Source: Rhypophila decipiens (taxonomy: Eukaryota; Ascomycota; Sordariomycetes; Sordariales; Naviculisporaceae). Taken from it: a DNA stretch of 64,000 nucleotides. The notes below the pieces were generated by a model. That model made no database searches and was not told the origin of the DNA. It worked only from the letters and a program-made list of their open reading frames with translations. The stretch lies in assembly GCA_033297075.1 (NCBI GenBank), contig MU858067.1, positions 248,001 through 312,000 on the forward strand, read 5' to 3'. Of this stretch, positions 12,865 to 24,628 are shown in pieces (position 1 is the stretch's first letter; every line of letters begins with the position of its first letter). The position numbers and the translations under genes are program-made.

Positions 12865-15800
12865 CTACAACGTCCTCGCATCAAACAACAGCAGACTCAG
12901 CGCCGTATCATTCTCGCCAATGTTGGGCGTAGACTCACTCAACAGCTCCCACCTCCTAAACTGGAAGACAGTCAACCGTTCAGGTACTTGCCCTCCTCCT
13001 CCCAAACCACCACCTGGCTGTCTAGGATCCAATCCTCCACCAGCTAACCCAAACGCGGCACGCTGCAGCTGTGTCTTATCCTTATGGCTCAACATTAAAT
13101 TATCACTAGGATCCGCCTGAAAGCTAAATATATACCTCAGCCTCGAGTCGGCAGTCGTATTCTTCAGCGCGCGTATACACAGCATCCTGAAATCTTCAGT
13201 CAACGAGTCGACAAACAGACAAGACAGGTCGAAGATGCGACTGCTCAACGCCCGTGTGTCCATGTCGGGTCCATGTAGCGCATCCAGGTCTTGCATCATG
13301 CCGGCACAGACAATCAGGATTCTGGCGCGGACCTCGTTGCTGGGTTTGTTTCCGTCCAGAGAGGGTGCGTGGAGTGTGATAAAGGTAAGCAGCAGCGGAA
13401 GCCAGTGGTTGAGTACCGGCATACAGGCGTCGAAATCAGCCGAAGCAAGTATCTCCCAGAGGTCGGCGAGTTTCTCGGCCATGGCGGGCGGCGGCAAGGG
13501 CTGGCGATTTGGGGGGCTACCGCGGATGATGGCGTCGATAACCGACAAGAGATTTTCAGCCATTTGGAGGTTTTGGTCCATTGGTATATCCGATGGAGTC
13601 GGATTCCTGACCGAAGGGAGCATTTCCAGGAACCGAGACTGGGCGCGTGCTTTCAGGTGGTGTGTGATGTCTGGGCTCAGGCAGGAGAGCATGCCGGTCC
13701 ATGATATGTTCTTGGCATCGATAGCCTTGTCCATTGCGTTTGCAAACAGCTCGACGTGAGACTGTTGTCGACCAGTGGCATCCGAGCCGCTCTGGTCGTT
13801 TGAAGATAAGCTTAATAGGAGCTTGACTTGACAAAAGGGAAGGGTGAATTCGTTGGTAAGCTCCAGCACTCGCTCAAAAGTGACGTGCGTCTGGGTGTCG
13901 GCTGTCGGAATCAAGAGCTTCGTCGTCATGAAATCGATCCAGCTGCTGACATGGGCGTCGGGGCTCTTGACAGCCAGTGCGCGGGCTACCCCGGTTGCAT
14001 CTTTCAGGACAAGCCGTTTGATCAGTTCGAGGACTCGGGCTTGGGTGTCTTGATCATTCAACGGCAAGACTTCGCTTTCATTCTGCGATCGTGCGTACGA
14101 GTACTCGGCAAGAGCGAGACGAATGAGACTCAACAGTTCCTTCGGATTCTCTCTCATCGCCTGGTCCTGGACGATGGAGAAGCGGTAACACTCGTCGGGG
14201 CTCATGAGTCCATCTTCCTTGAGAGGTGACATGAACAAGAGAAGTATATCTTGCATATATCTGGTTCGATATGTCATGTGGACTATCGGAGGACGTGAGT
14301 TTCCGGCAGCAGTCGTAACGGGGGTCTCGGATGTAGTTGCCAGGATTGTAGACATGCTGAGAGCGCCAACAGATACAAGCAGAGGGAATATCCGAAGAAT
14401 AGAGGGTCGGTTGTTGTTTGTGCGAAGGTAAAAGAGCCACTTGGTCATCAAAGCATCGAAATTTTGAGCATCGAATATCCGTAAGCGAGAAAGTAGGGCG
14501 CTGTAGATGCGTTGCTTGTCGTTGAGCTTGGTCCAGTACATCTGCAGTCGCTGGACCACCGTCCCGAAAAGGCGGTCCATGGTGGGCTTGTCCAAGCTGG
14601 TGCCGCTAGCCAAAAGCTTCTCGATCTCCTCGTGCAAGTCACTGTCATCATCCTGAAGCATGTTGTCCGACACGGGCGAGCAAACATCGACCGAATTGTG
14701 TCGATCGCTCAGGGCCAAGTCCGCTTTGAGCTGCTTTGCCACGTCCACCATTCCCGGTATCCTCGGGGCAAGGCTAGCAAGTGATGCCAAGAGCGGACGA
14801 GCTCCGGGCCCCTGATCTTGCACAACGTCCCTTAGCCGTCTGTGCAGACTGGCAAATAGAGACTTGGCGGCGCCGAGGGCAGCGAAAATGAAGAGATGGC
14901 GGTTGATCGTGTCGGCAATCGCAGCGAGTACATCTACGTTGGCATGGTTGGACAGGGCTTTGAGTATATCGGCGAGCATGGCGAAGTCCTCGGCTGCCTC
15001 GAGGAGAGCCCGGACGGAATGGAACATGGCCGGTGAGATCTCAGCCCCACGGTTCCCTTCCTTGATCCTTTGACCAGCCTCCGAGGTGAGAGTTATTCGG
15101 AGCCAGTGGCCGATTTCGGTCTTGAGAGCTCGACTGCTGATCCGAATGCGTTTAGAAAGCTTGCTGAGCTGCCATGCTTTTCGCGGGCAGAGCGGATCTG
15201 CTGGATCAACCGAGAAGCCCAGCAGAAGCCTCACATGGTTGATGGCGAATTCTTCGTCACGAGCTTCATCTGCCACACTGAACGAGGCCCGTCGAAGCTG
15301 CCCCGCCCTGAGCGTCAGCTGTGATTGTGTGAGGCAATGTGTCGGGAGCTCAACAAGGAGCCGCGTGGCTCCTGGACCATCGGGCAGGACATCTCGGGGG
15401 TCGGTGAGTCCCCCTCGAGCCATAAGCCACTGGACGTAAAGGGAAACCGAGAAAAGTCCTGCGCGGACAAGCTCGCAGACCAGGTGATACAGGGTGCGTT
15501 TGCGGTCTTGGTCGTCCAAAGGATCCGTGTCCAGAAATTCCAGGACAGCCGTTGTAGCGTCCACTCCCAACGCGCTCCATTGTGTCAACATCCGACTGGT
15601 AACATAGACTTTTGCTAAACCAGGTCTGTATGGAGACGTGCACCACTCCAGAAGCGCTTTGACCAGAGCCGTCTTGTCTCTCGAGATATTCCAACACTCC
15701 TTGGACATGTCATCCCTCATTGGCACCTGAAGGGTCCTGTCCAACCACGATACCAGTATATGGCGAGTGGCCGGCTGTGATCTGTTTCCAGATGCCTGCA

Positions 15801-17590
15801 GCTGGTCATTCCGGTGGCCGATCACCGATAAAGTCTTTTGTCGCGTCTCATCATTGGGCGCCAGACATGCCCGCAGTGTATCTCGATACTTGGGCCATAT
15901 AGTCGGTGACACAAAGTTCTCGGGACTGCAAAGGATCAGGGTATTGAGAAGTGCCGAAAGTCTGGATATTAGAGGCTGAAGTATATCTTTATCGACGTGA
16001 TTAGAAATCTGCATGGCATTGTTAGTATTGCAGCTTTCTGGGTCTTGGGAATGCACCGCATATGGCATGCTTACTAGATGGTAATGGCTCGTCAGAGCCG
16101 TGACCAGTCGGCGCCCGTATTTCCTCAACCGGAGCAAGTCCTTCCAGTATATTTGTATCAACAAAACCCACATTGGAAGTTTGGACTGGTGGCTGTTCTC
16201 GAAGCTGGAGACAAGCCATTCCATATAGTGTTCCCGATCAAGCAAGTATTCCGCGTAAAGCTGGGTTGCCAGTCGAATACTAAGAAAGGGGTCAGACATA
16301 AATACAGCCTTGGCGAGGAGACATCGGATCACTGAGCATCACTTACGCGTAATTGACTTTGGATTTCCACTCGTCCGCCTCGAATCCAAAGATGACAGTC
16401 TCGACGAATTGTTCAACAGACAGAGTCCAATCCTTGATCCATTTTCCCTCTCCTCCCATGATAGCTGTGCTACTAATAGGAGCGTTTCCTCGACTCCTCC
16501 TGAAGGCCCGGAGCTCGTTAGCGCCGACACATCTTGCCAGCCAGACAGCGCGATCTGTCGGCATATTCTTGTTCAGGCATTGGTCTAGGAGCACCTTGCC
16601 GCGGATGCCGTGCGGAATCGATCGGCTCTGTTTTCGAAGTGAGATTCCAGGGTTCGCAACATCCTTTAACCACATCTCCTTCTTGGTCTCGGTGACCATA
16701 AGTCTTAGAGGCAGCCTAAAGGAAGACGGGGCCGTGATCTGGCCTGCCTGCCTTCGCTTGTCCAGTATATTCGTAAAGATGTGCGATAATGCACCCAGAC
16801 TGTTCTTGTGTCTAAGGGCATTCACAAGAGTCGGTTTTGCCGTGTTGGTTTCTTGCTGCCCTGCCGCCTTGTCATAGAACCCTTGCCGTATCGCGTTCTC
16901 CGAGAACTGATCCTCGGGGTGGTTTCCCGCCCAAGGGAAGAAGTCGGCATATCCTACCGACGGCGGAGGCCCCAGTGCTCCTGCAACACCGCTCGCCCTC
17001 CCTTCAGCCTTCAGCTGCATGTAGTACCGCGGAGCGGCAGCAGGTATTTCGACAGTATATGGTTTTGGCCGTGTATCTTTCCTTGGAGCTGGAGTTACAA
17101 CAGTAGGCTTTTGACGAGGACCCTCGGCCATAAATCTCTGCCGCCGCTGTGGCATGGGCAAAGGGGCATCGGGGTCTAGCGTCTGGGCGCGAGTCGAGAT
17201 GTGAGGGCTCATGTCGCCGAGGTCCGACATATCGGTCATGGGCATCATGCGCGAGGGGGTGAAGGGTTTGGAGGACTCGATCGCGTTGGGAGACTCGCTG
17301 AAGCTGCCTGGGGCGATGGCATCGGCGGGGTCGTGGGAGAGCTCGAGTTTGAGGCGAGATCCGCCGCGGCGCTGCGTGCCATATCGCGCCTGTGCGCCGT
17401 CACCGGAATCCGACGAGCCATAGTCATGAAACGTTGTTTCTTTTCGTATCGGCGACGGCGGTATATATTGCTGGGCATATTGTTGGGAAAGAGTGCGCTG
17501 GTGGGCCGGAGGTCTTTGCGACAGGCCCGGGCCGCTGACCTTTCTCTGGGGCTGTCGCTGTTGGACGCCCAACGGGGGCCGGGAGGTCAT
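12865..17590 (-). CDS. MED12: Mediator of RNA polymerase II transcription subunit 12
   Basis: Three minus-strand exons (17590-16347, 16279-16075, 16008-12865) give 1530 residues, the usual length for fungal Med12/Srb8. The product belongs to the Mediator kinase module (with Cdk8, cyclin C and Med13) and acts in the nucleus as a regulator of RNA polymerase II transcription. The Med12 N-terminal signature is clear around residues 190-400: YADFFPWAGNHPED, then MWLKDVANPGISLRKQSR, SIPHGIRGKVLLDQCLNKN and DRAVWLARCVGANELRAF. The remainder is a long helical repeat protein without motifs. Intron 1 (16280-16346) ends at TTTCTTAG. Intron 2 (16009-16074) is 66 nt, in frame and stop-free, with GTAAGC, TACTAAC and CAG, so a naive open frame reads through it. 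The N-terminal 150 residues are disordered. Confidence 0.93.
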
Positions 17591-20023
17591 CGCTGAAGAA
17601 GGAGCATATGCGCCATGCCGTACAGTAAATATAATCGAGATGTCTGGGGTTTATGCCGGATGTGTTGGGGGAAACGGAGAGATGGAACTCGTGATGTCGA
17701 CGTTGACGATGCGGGCTGAGGTCGGAGGCTAACCCGACCTGAGCCTGCCCCGACCTAGACCCTGCCTGGGAGACGTTACGGGACGGTATCCCGGTCAAAA
17801 AACAACCTAATGACCAGCCAACCAGGCGCTGGGTGACCAAGTCGAAGGACGCTGCGTTGCGGTTGTGGTTGCGAAGGAATCGAGGAGCGATAGGATAGAA
17901 AATACAAGAAAGAACAGTCGCAATGGAGAGAAATCCCGAATCCAGATGTCGTTGCAGTCGAGAGAGGTAGTCGGCCAAGGCGGGTGTGGTTCAAGGTTCA
18001 CGAGCCACAGCACAACGAGGATTGGGGTCCAGGCCAACTGCAGTGGGCGCGAGGAGTGCGATTGTGGTAGGGGTGTCGGCCTGTGCGAGTTCAACTTGCA
18101 GGAAGCCGAGTGCAGGACGGGGGGCGCCGGGGGGTACGGATAGCACCTCCAGGGCTCCAGAACTGGGGGAATGGCGTGCGTCGGGTGGGGGCTGGCGGTG
18201 GGCCGTAAAGTGTGGACAGCTGGATCTACGGGGGTCGGTTGGTGGGTGGATGGCTGCAATTGCTCAGCTACTGGTGCCGTGGTGCATTGATTAGTGGATG
18301 GGAAAACCCGCCAGTGTGACCCATTCAAGATACAAACCCAAAATGCAGTGTAGTGTACTGCCTACACGAGCAGTCGTTATGAAATGGAAAAGGAAGGTTT
18401 TGTTGTATGACCAGTCACATAGGTATCACGCTGTTCTTTTCTCCAGCAGCTATATTGGCAGACGTTGTATTTGCACAGATCCATGGTCGATGCGGTTTGA
18501 TATGGAGTATCCGTAACCCGCCGATGTCTTGATATTACCAGCTGGTAGGTGCATTGCGATGACAGCCGGCCTTCTTATCTCGTTGATCCCACCTCAAATA
18601 CAGTATCATCTGTTTACCTGGTAGATTGACAAAAGCTGACCGCTGGGAAAAGAGAAAACAGATGCGGGCATTCGCAGGCCGTCTTGGCGTCTTGCAATGT
18701 TTTGCAACTTCTGCTTGCTACACTGTGTTGCCGGTTTTCCAGCGATTAACGCCATCAGACTGAGCAGATTGGTAGTACGGGAGGCGATATATGTACCTAC
18801 GCACTGAACAGCATCAAACGAGAATCGGCACTGCCGCTCACTTGCATTCGTCTCGCATTCTCGGCCGGGTCAAGCCAGTGAGACGGCTGAACTTGTGCAA
18901 CGGTTCTTGCAGCAATGCCGCGATGTGCCTTGTGTCTTCTTGCTGGGTGGTCACTGTGGTGTGCATGTCGTAAGTACGGACGGATACAGACACTCTATCC
19001 CCTACTTGCACAGACTGCCAATCTCTGGCTTCCCACCAGATCGTGGAGATAGCCGTTGCCGAGCGTGTTTGCTACATATATTGGCCATATTAAGCACTCG
19101 ACCAACCGCTGTCTTGATCTGGATGAACGTGCGGCGTCTCCTTGCTCGTTTCCATCAACCCCTCCTTTCCACTATGCCATCCAATGCTGTTGATTGCCAT
19201 GTAAAACATATACATGCAGAACGATATATTAGGTAGCCATCCTCTACTTCCATGATGGCTTGCAAATCTATCCAAGTGCACTTGCCCGGTAGAAACCGTT
19301 TTTCCATCGCAACCGAAACTTACATCATCTGCTGCCTCACTGTGTACAGTACGGTAATCTAGGCATAAAGCGTGAGTGGGAGTGACTAGGTTGCTGCTCG
19401 TGCTGCGAAAGCTTCAAAAAAGGTCGTTGGCCAGCGTTACGTATGCCTGGAAGAAAACTCAACGGATAAACAAGGTAGTCGCCGTCAGTGGTTAAGCATA
19501 TGATGAAAGAGGCGTTATACGTCTAGACTGGAAGCCATGGGAACGTTCCGACGAAGGCTACACTAGAAATTGAGCAAAGTTTATGCTGGACTCGGCTGGT
19601 CCACCAGATGTACAAGAGTGTCGTGATATCTGAGGATCAAACCAAGCAGAAATGCCATGGTAAACGATGACTGTTGGAAAGAGTAATGTCATGGCGTAGC
19701 CTCGCCAGCCACTCCAGGCACCAAACATCGAAATTTCGGAAGTCTTCGTGGTCATGTGCAGGCAGAGATGGAATTTGGAAGTTGATCCAGTTTGGCCTAG
19801 GGCATGTGGAGACCCTTATGAAGTTCCGGGCTGCATCGACGGGGGTCATCCGTTTTCGTGGGATCTTTCGAACCGGGGGTGGCTTGCTGACTTAGCATCC
19901 GGTCCACTCACAATGCGCGTGTAATCCGTGCAGCGACGACATCCGTAGCTTCACCAAGACGGCGCGCACATTGCCTACATTGAACTCTCTCGACATTTCC
20001 TCACCAGAGGTCAGTTCATCACA
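17591..20023. other. Divergent promoter region MED12/Asterix
   Basis: This 2.4 kb non-coding stretch probably contains the MED12 5' leader (minus-strand open frames near 17.8-18.3 kb are Pro/Ser-rich but have no homologous features) and the promoter of the gene at 20024. I see no RNA gene or mobile element. Confidence 0.55.
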
Positions 20024-20693
20024 ATGGCTTCCAAAAAAGACATGCGACGACCGGACTTGAGTAAGTTGACCCCATGGCATTAAATATCGGCCACAGCGGT
20101 AAATGCGGAACCTGGGGCATGACTCGATGGCTGACAATTCGCGCCCGATAGTAATCCCCTATCAAGAACCGGCCGCCAAAGGCGAGACGGGCGATCTCCA
20201 GTCGACCATCGCATCCACCCTTCCCATGGCAGCTATCTTTATGCGCAACAGATATGTCGGATGGTATGCCTCTCTTAGATTCTCGATCTCGATCCCGATC
20301 CTCGTTTGCATCTGCGCCGGAGGCACATTTATCCAAGTCTTCTCGTGTCTTCTGACGTCAAATCCTTTGGTCCTCAGAAGCTGACCAGGCTTTGAATACT
20401 ATCGAAGTCCATCAGTCGGCTGACTTTTATACTACAGGGCCGCGTTTGTGTTCAGCATTCAGAGCTGGTTGGGCGAGAGCGAGGACTCAAAGAAGAGCAG
20501 CAGCACACCAGGGTACTTCTCCGTTGGCATGGCGTGTATGGCTTCCCTCCTTCGTCCAATACTGCAAACGGATAACTGACTGCGCTTTACAGTTATGTCC
20601 CTGATTGTCACATACCTTCCGATCTTCCTCCCGCCTCAGCCTGGCTATCTACGAGGAAGCGCCACTGACGCACCGCCTCCTGTCCCCGCGTAA
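20024..20693 (+). CDS. Asterix/WDR83OS (UPF0139) family ER membrane protein
   Basis: Four exons (20024-20060, 20152-20263, 20438-20535, 20593-20693) join to 115 residues. The sequence follows the Asterix family closely: the start MASKKDMRRPDL, then IIPYQEP, STIASTLPMAAIFMRN, RYVGWAAFVFSIQSWLGE, STPGYFSVGMAFMSL and TYLPIFLPP. In animals Asterix pairs with CCDC47 in the PAT complex, an ER intramembrane chaperone for multi-spanning proteins; a similar role here is inference. Three hydrophobic segments are visible. The third donor was set to GTATGG (20536), because it restores AFMSLIVTYLP, rather than GTGTAT two bases upstream. Because the exons are short, the gene is easy to miss by open-frame scanning. 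Confidence 0.9.
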
Positions 20694-22031
20694 CGAAACC
20701 ACGACCGAGACCGGAAGGTGCTCATTTCTTCGAACAAAATGAACTGTCACGGGTCGTCTGACATTGGGCAGTTCGGGATGCGTGCCTAGCCCTCAAAGCC
20801 CCCGGGAGGCTTGTACGAACATGATATTCTAATAATCAAATAATACCCAGATAATGTTACCTACCATTCTGGTTCTAATGTTATGTTTCACTCTGAGGCC
20901 TCGGAGACAACCTCTCGTGGCAGTTTGTCCGCAACCGTGCCGCGGGAAATAAGGGATATGGCAAAAACGCATGCTTTTGACCTGGATCGGGCGGAATCGA
21001 GAGTCACCCAGTTGCTGCGTTCCGACGACAGCCTCGAGAATCTCGGCTCGGTTAGCTGGAAATAGTCGGCCAAATTGCATCGCCTTGATATCACACCGAT
21101 GCGCCACTGTCCCTCTGTGTCCCGAGCTGCTCGAGTGCGTAAAATGGATTCTGGAATTCCGGCCTGCGCCGTTACACGCTCTTTATGTGGTACTGCCCTC
21201 CGCAGTATCAAACTGGAATCGAACTCGTGGCCCGCTCACAGACTTCAAAGCGCTGAGATTTTTTTATACGCCGCCATTCAGAACACCAATCCTGACTTCC
21301 ACTCCGATATTTAAGACTCCCCGGGCTTGTCGCTGTCAATTCTGCAAAATTCGGCGGAGGTGCTCCGTGAATACGGTAGGCGGGTCGTTTGATAAATACA
21401 CTACCCCTGAATTTGGATGCGGGGCGAAACGGGTCAGACCCCTTATAGTCCGGTACTTGGGTCAAAACCTCCAAGAGCGTGTACCTTCACGACTCAACAG
21501 CTCGCATCGCGTTTCTTTGCACGAGAAGCACAGTGATTGACTTTTCTTCTTTCCCTTTCCATTTCGATGTATTCAAGTTGAATACAATCTTTTTTATTTC
21601 TCAGATGGGGTAAACGCTTTCTGACGTGGCGACACGAGTGTGTTCTGAAACTCTTTGACGAGCCTCCTGGCCAAGCCCTTGAAATGGGGTTTCAGATCCA
21701 CGTGGTTTGCCGCTAGTTGTGCTGCGACAATGATACCCGCTCTCAATCCCATTCATTCTCTCTCTCCCATTTCTCCGTCTCCTTCTTTTCATTTGACGAT
21801 TAATCATTTCTGTTTTTTACTTGCTCTTTTGCGCCGTCATCCACTGTGTGGAACCAATAGCCAGGACGATATTTACACTCATTTTTTGTCATATATACAT
21901 ACCTTGTTCACGCTCTGGAAGCAAACCGACTGCATACATATACTCAGTTTTACTCATCGCCTTCTTCCGAACGAAGCCTATTTAAATACTCCTCGTCGAT
22001 TCGAAGCCCGATATCAAACAAACCGTTCAAG
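20694..22031. other. Intergenic region with TATA-like motifs before the small peptide gene
   Basis: A 1.3 kb spacer has no recognisable gene. Close to the next start are TATA-like stretches (CATATATACATA near 21890 and TATTTAAATAC near 21979) followed by a C/T-rich leader. A GTTCGATTC box on the minus strand (21216-21224) lacks a supporting tRNA fold. Confidence 0.5.
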
Positions 22032-22267
22032 ATGAAGTTTCTCGCATTGGTCCTTTCGCTTTGGGTTTCCCTCGCGGCCGCTGGTGTTGTTATCACGCCC
22101 ATCACACAAGAACAAATCGTTGAGAAAAACGAGGACGATTGTTACTTTGGGGTTACGACGCCTCAGGGTTGCGGGTGAGTTGCCGGCTATCCAGTTGTTG
22201 CTTTTTTGCATTGCGGACCGACTATTTGCTAACGATATTTTTGGATAGGCCCCTTCGGAGCTCATAG
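22032..22267 (+). CDS. Small secreted two-cysteine peptide, function unknown
   Basis: Two exons (22032-22174, 22249-22267) encode 53 residues. The first 18 residues (MKFLALVLSLWVSLAAAG) form a classic signal peptide. The mature part is only about 35 residues and acidic in its first half. It ends with a two-cysteine loop, CYFGVTTPQGC, followed by a short GPLRSS tail. The intron is 74 nt with GTGAGT, a GCTAAC branch site and ATAG, and the second exon supplies just the last six codons. TATA-like elements lie 50-140 bases upstream. The prediction rests on signal peptide, intron and promoter agreeing. Small secreted fungal peptides include effectors, pheromone-like signals and antimicrobial peptides, but nothing here decides between them. 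Confidence 0.7.
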
Positions 22268-23091
22268 TCGATCGGGATTGTTGGACTTGAACTCGGAGAA
22301 AAGAGACTCGACTGCTTGTCTATGGAATGAGAGTGGGTGGGTGGGCACTTCACCGGCAAACACAGTCCGATCGAGCCTTGCACCAAATGACTCGCCGAAT
22401 TCGGGTCGTGATGGGAGCTGTAACTCGGTGAAAGGGGAGGGCGAAACGAATGGAGCGATACATATTCGGCATGTTGCTGAATTGCATACCTTGAGATACC
22501 TAGCGTTTTGAGCATTTTGTTTATACCGGCAAGACGACAAATGGGGGCGATCAACTTCTCTTCACATGTATACTTGATTCAATGCATATTTTCCGTACAC
22601 TCGGAATATTGTTCACCTTCAGACTCCCTTGGCCCCTTCAGGATTTCACATGATTTTTACACTAATACAAGGCAACCATGAAGAACGGTCCTACTCACCT
22701 TTCGACTCTTGATATGTCTACAACCAATGAACCCGATACGATACTGTGCCTATACAGGTAGATCAAACACGTGAGAAGTGAATAGTCCAAAGGTCTTTGA
22801 AGAGTCGATAAAAGTGATCCTGCACGTTGAACAGCTGACGTCAAGTGGAATACAAGAGTGAGCCACCAAAACCTAAAAGTGATGTTTGTCCTGGATCAGG
22901 CTGAGGAGAATATATGACTCGAGCAATGGAAACTAAATACACCGGTGCCGCCTGGTGTTTTCTCTCTACCAGTACAGTCCAAAAAATAATAATGAAACCA
23001 AAACAGGGAAACAACAATCGCTTAGGTCTATGCACGTGTTATACGGATATTGAAGAAGAAAGCAAGATATGGACAGCCATCATCATCATCA
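22268..23091. other. Intergenic region, convergent 3' ends
   Basis: This 0.8 kb region holds the 3' UTRs of the small peptide gene (+) and the aspartic protease (-). No additional gene is seen. Confidence 0.6.
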
Positions 23092-23095
23092 TCAT
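23078..23095. repeat. (CAT)6 microsatellite overlapping the protease stop codon
   Basis: Six perfect CAT copies. Read on the minus strand in the frame of the aspartic protease, they give five consecutive TGA stop codons (first at 23094-23092). Confidence 0.95.
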
Positions 23096-24628
23096 ACCAG
23101 AGCAAGACCCAACAAACCAACCACGACTCCGGCCCAAACCGACGCATACGAGGCAACCAGCCTACCACCAGCAGCGTTATCTTTATCCTGCTTAGACGAA
23201 GCAGGGTCACACTCGCCCTTCATGCCCTTGGCCCCAGTCGCCGGCAGCGGCTGCTCGTTCGACCCGCAATCCACATAAGGCGCCATACCAATCGTCCCCG
23301 TGGTTTGGTCAAAGACAACATACACACTGCGAAGAAACGAGTCTCCCAGGAGCATGTCGATGCCGGACCCAGCGAGCTCCTTGTCCGCAGCAAGAGCGCA
23401 CGCCTGGGCCTGAGTATCCTGGATGATCATATCCCGAATAGGAATCTTGACGACGCCACTCTCAAACTTGAAGTCAAAGGTTCCGTCTTGCTCCAGCAAC
23501 GAGCAAGGAACCAGATACAATCCCGCATTGGCCGAGTATCTACCGCCTATATCACTCGCCATGGCACGGAGGACAGAGTCGGGGAAGTAGCTGAACGAGG
23601 CGCCGGTGTCGAGCACCACCACGGCAGAGCTCCCAGAGTAGGTGGCTGTCCGACCGTTCCTGTCTATCCCGATCGAGTCCAGATTGAGGTAGTATCGGTG
23701 GATGTCGCGCGCGAACTGGGGACCCTGTATCTCGTTCATGATCAAGTCGCCGGTATACTTTTTGGTGTCGATGCCGCCGAATATCAACACCCCTGAACTC
23801 TCGGAGCCCAAAGCACCCAGCCCCACGCTAAACGCTTTGCTGTCTGTTATGTTCTGGGCGAACAGCTCATCGACAAGGTTGGGGTACACGAGGTTCGTGC
23901 CGTTTCCGAAGGAGAGGCCCAGGATGCCCTCGTTGAGGTCGTCGGTCTCGGTCGCAATGGCGAATTGCACTGAATCCAGCTCGATATCGCTCCCCGGAAA
24001 CGCAATGTTATCCGTGGTATATTCCATCTCGACGCTGCCGATTCCATACTGGATCGTTTCGGTAGGAGGGCCGATGACCTTGTCCGTCGAGCTCGTGGTT
24101 GACCTGGCGGCGTTGTATCTGCCGTTCGCGAGACATTCTTGTCGTTGAGTGGCGAGGAGCTCTCTGTCGTTGCAATCCGGGTTTACCCACAGTTCGTCGC
24201 TGCCCGTGTCAATGGCTACCTTTACTGATTGCCCCGGGGTGCCGATGCTGACTGTGAGAGGAGCAAAGCACGTTAGGACAAAAATATGACTGGTTGGTTG
24301 GTGGGGGGTTGAAGACTGTGGTACAACAGCCTTGCAGATGTCGCACGATTTGCTGCCAGAAGGAAAGAGAAAAGGACTTACGTTCTATCAGGTATCCAAC
24401 GTACGAGACATTGAAGAGAGGAGCACTAATATCGTCGACCTGCCTGCGTGATACCCTCGGCTTGTCGCGCTGTGTCTGTTGAATGGGAAATGAAAGAAAC
24501 CCAGATCTGCTTCTGGTCTCGAGGCTTCGCGGGGATGGTGACGCGGGCGTCAATAGGGCGCCTGGGCTGGCGCTGCAGACCCCGGCGACGCCTAGAAAGA
24601 ACAGCAATGATCTCGATAACCTCGTCAT
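23092..24628 (-). CDS. Secreted GPI-anchored aspartic protease (pepsin family A1)
   Basis: Two minus-strand exons (24628-24382, 24251-23092) give 468 residues. The signal peptide is MTRLSRSLLFFLGVAGVCSA. A propeptide runs to the dibasic-type region KPRVSRRQVDD near residue 70. The two catalytic aspartates are in AIDTGSDELW (D97) and VVLDTGASFSYF (D297), spaced as in the A1 family. The flap region is near YGIGSVEMEYTTD. The C-terminus has a small-residue site followed by a hydrophobic tail (AGVVVGLLGLALV), typical of a GPI signal, so the enzyme is probably yapsin- or candidapepsin-like and held at the membrane or wall. The intron is 130 nt (GTAAGT, CACAG). Substrate specificity cannot be read from sequence. 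The gene stands alone, flanked by about 1.9 kb without genes on its 5' side. Confidence 0.93.

Noticed and set aside
16306..16332. Earlier acceptor for MED12 exon 2 (CCAAG)
   Set aside because: It breaks the frame with exon 1; TTTCTTAG ending at 16280 keeps phase and gives a continuous Med12 sequence.
21216..21224. tRNA B-box-like GTTCGATTC on the minus strand
   Set aside because: T-stem pairs poorly and no acceptor, D or anticodon stem set can be formed.
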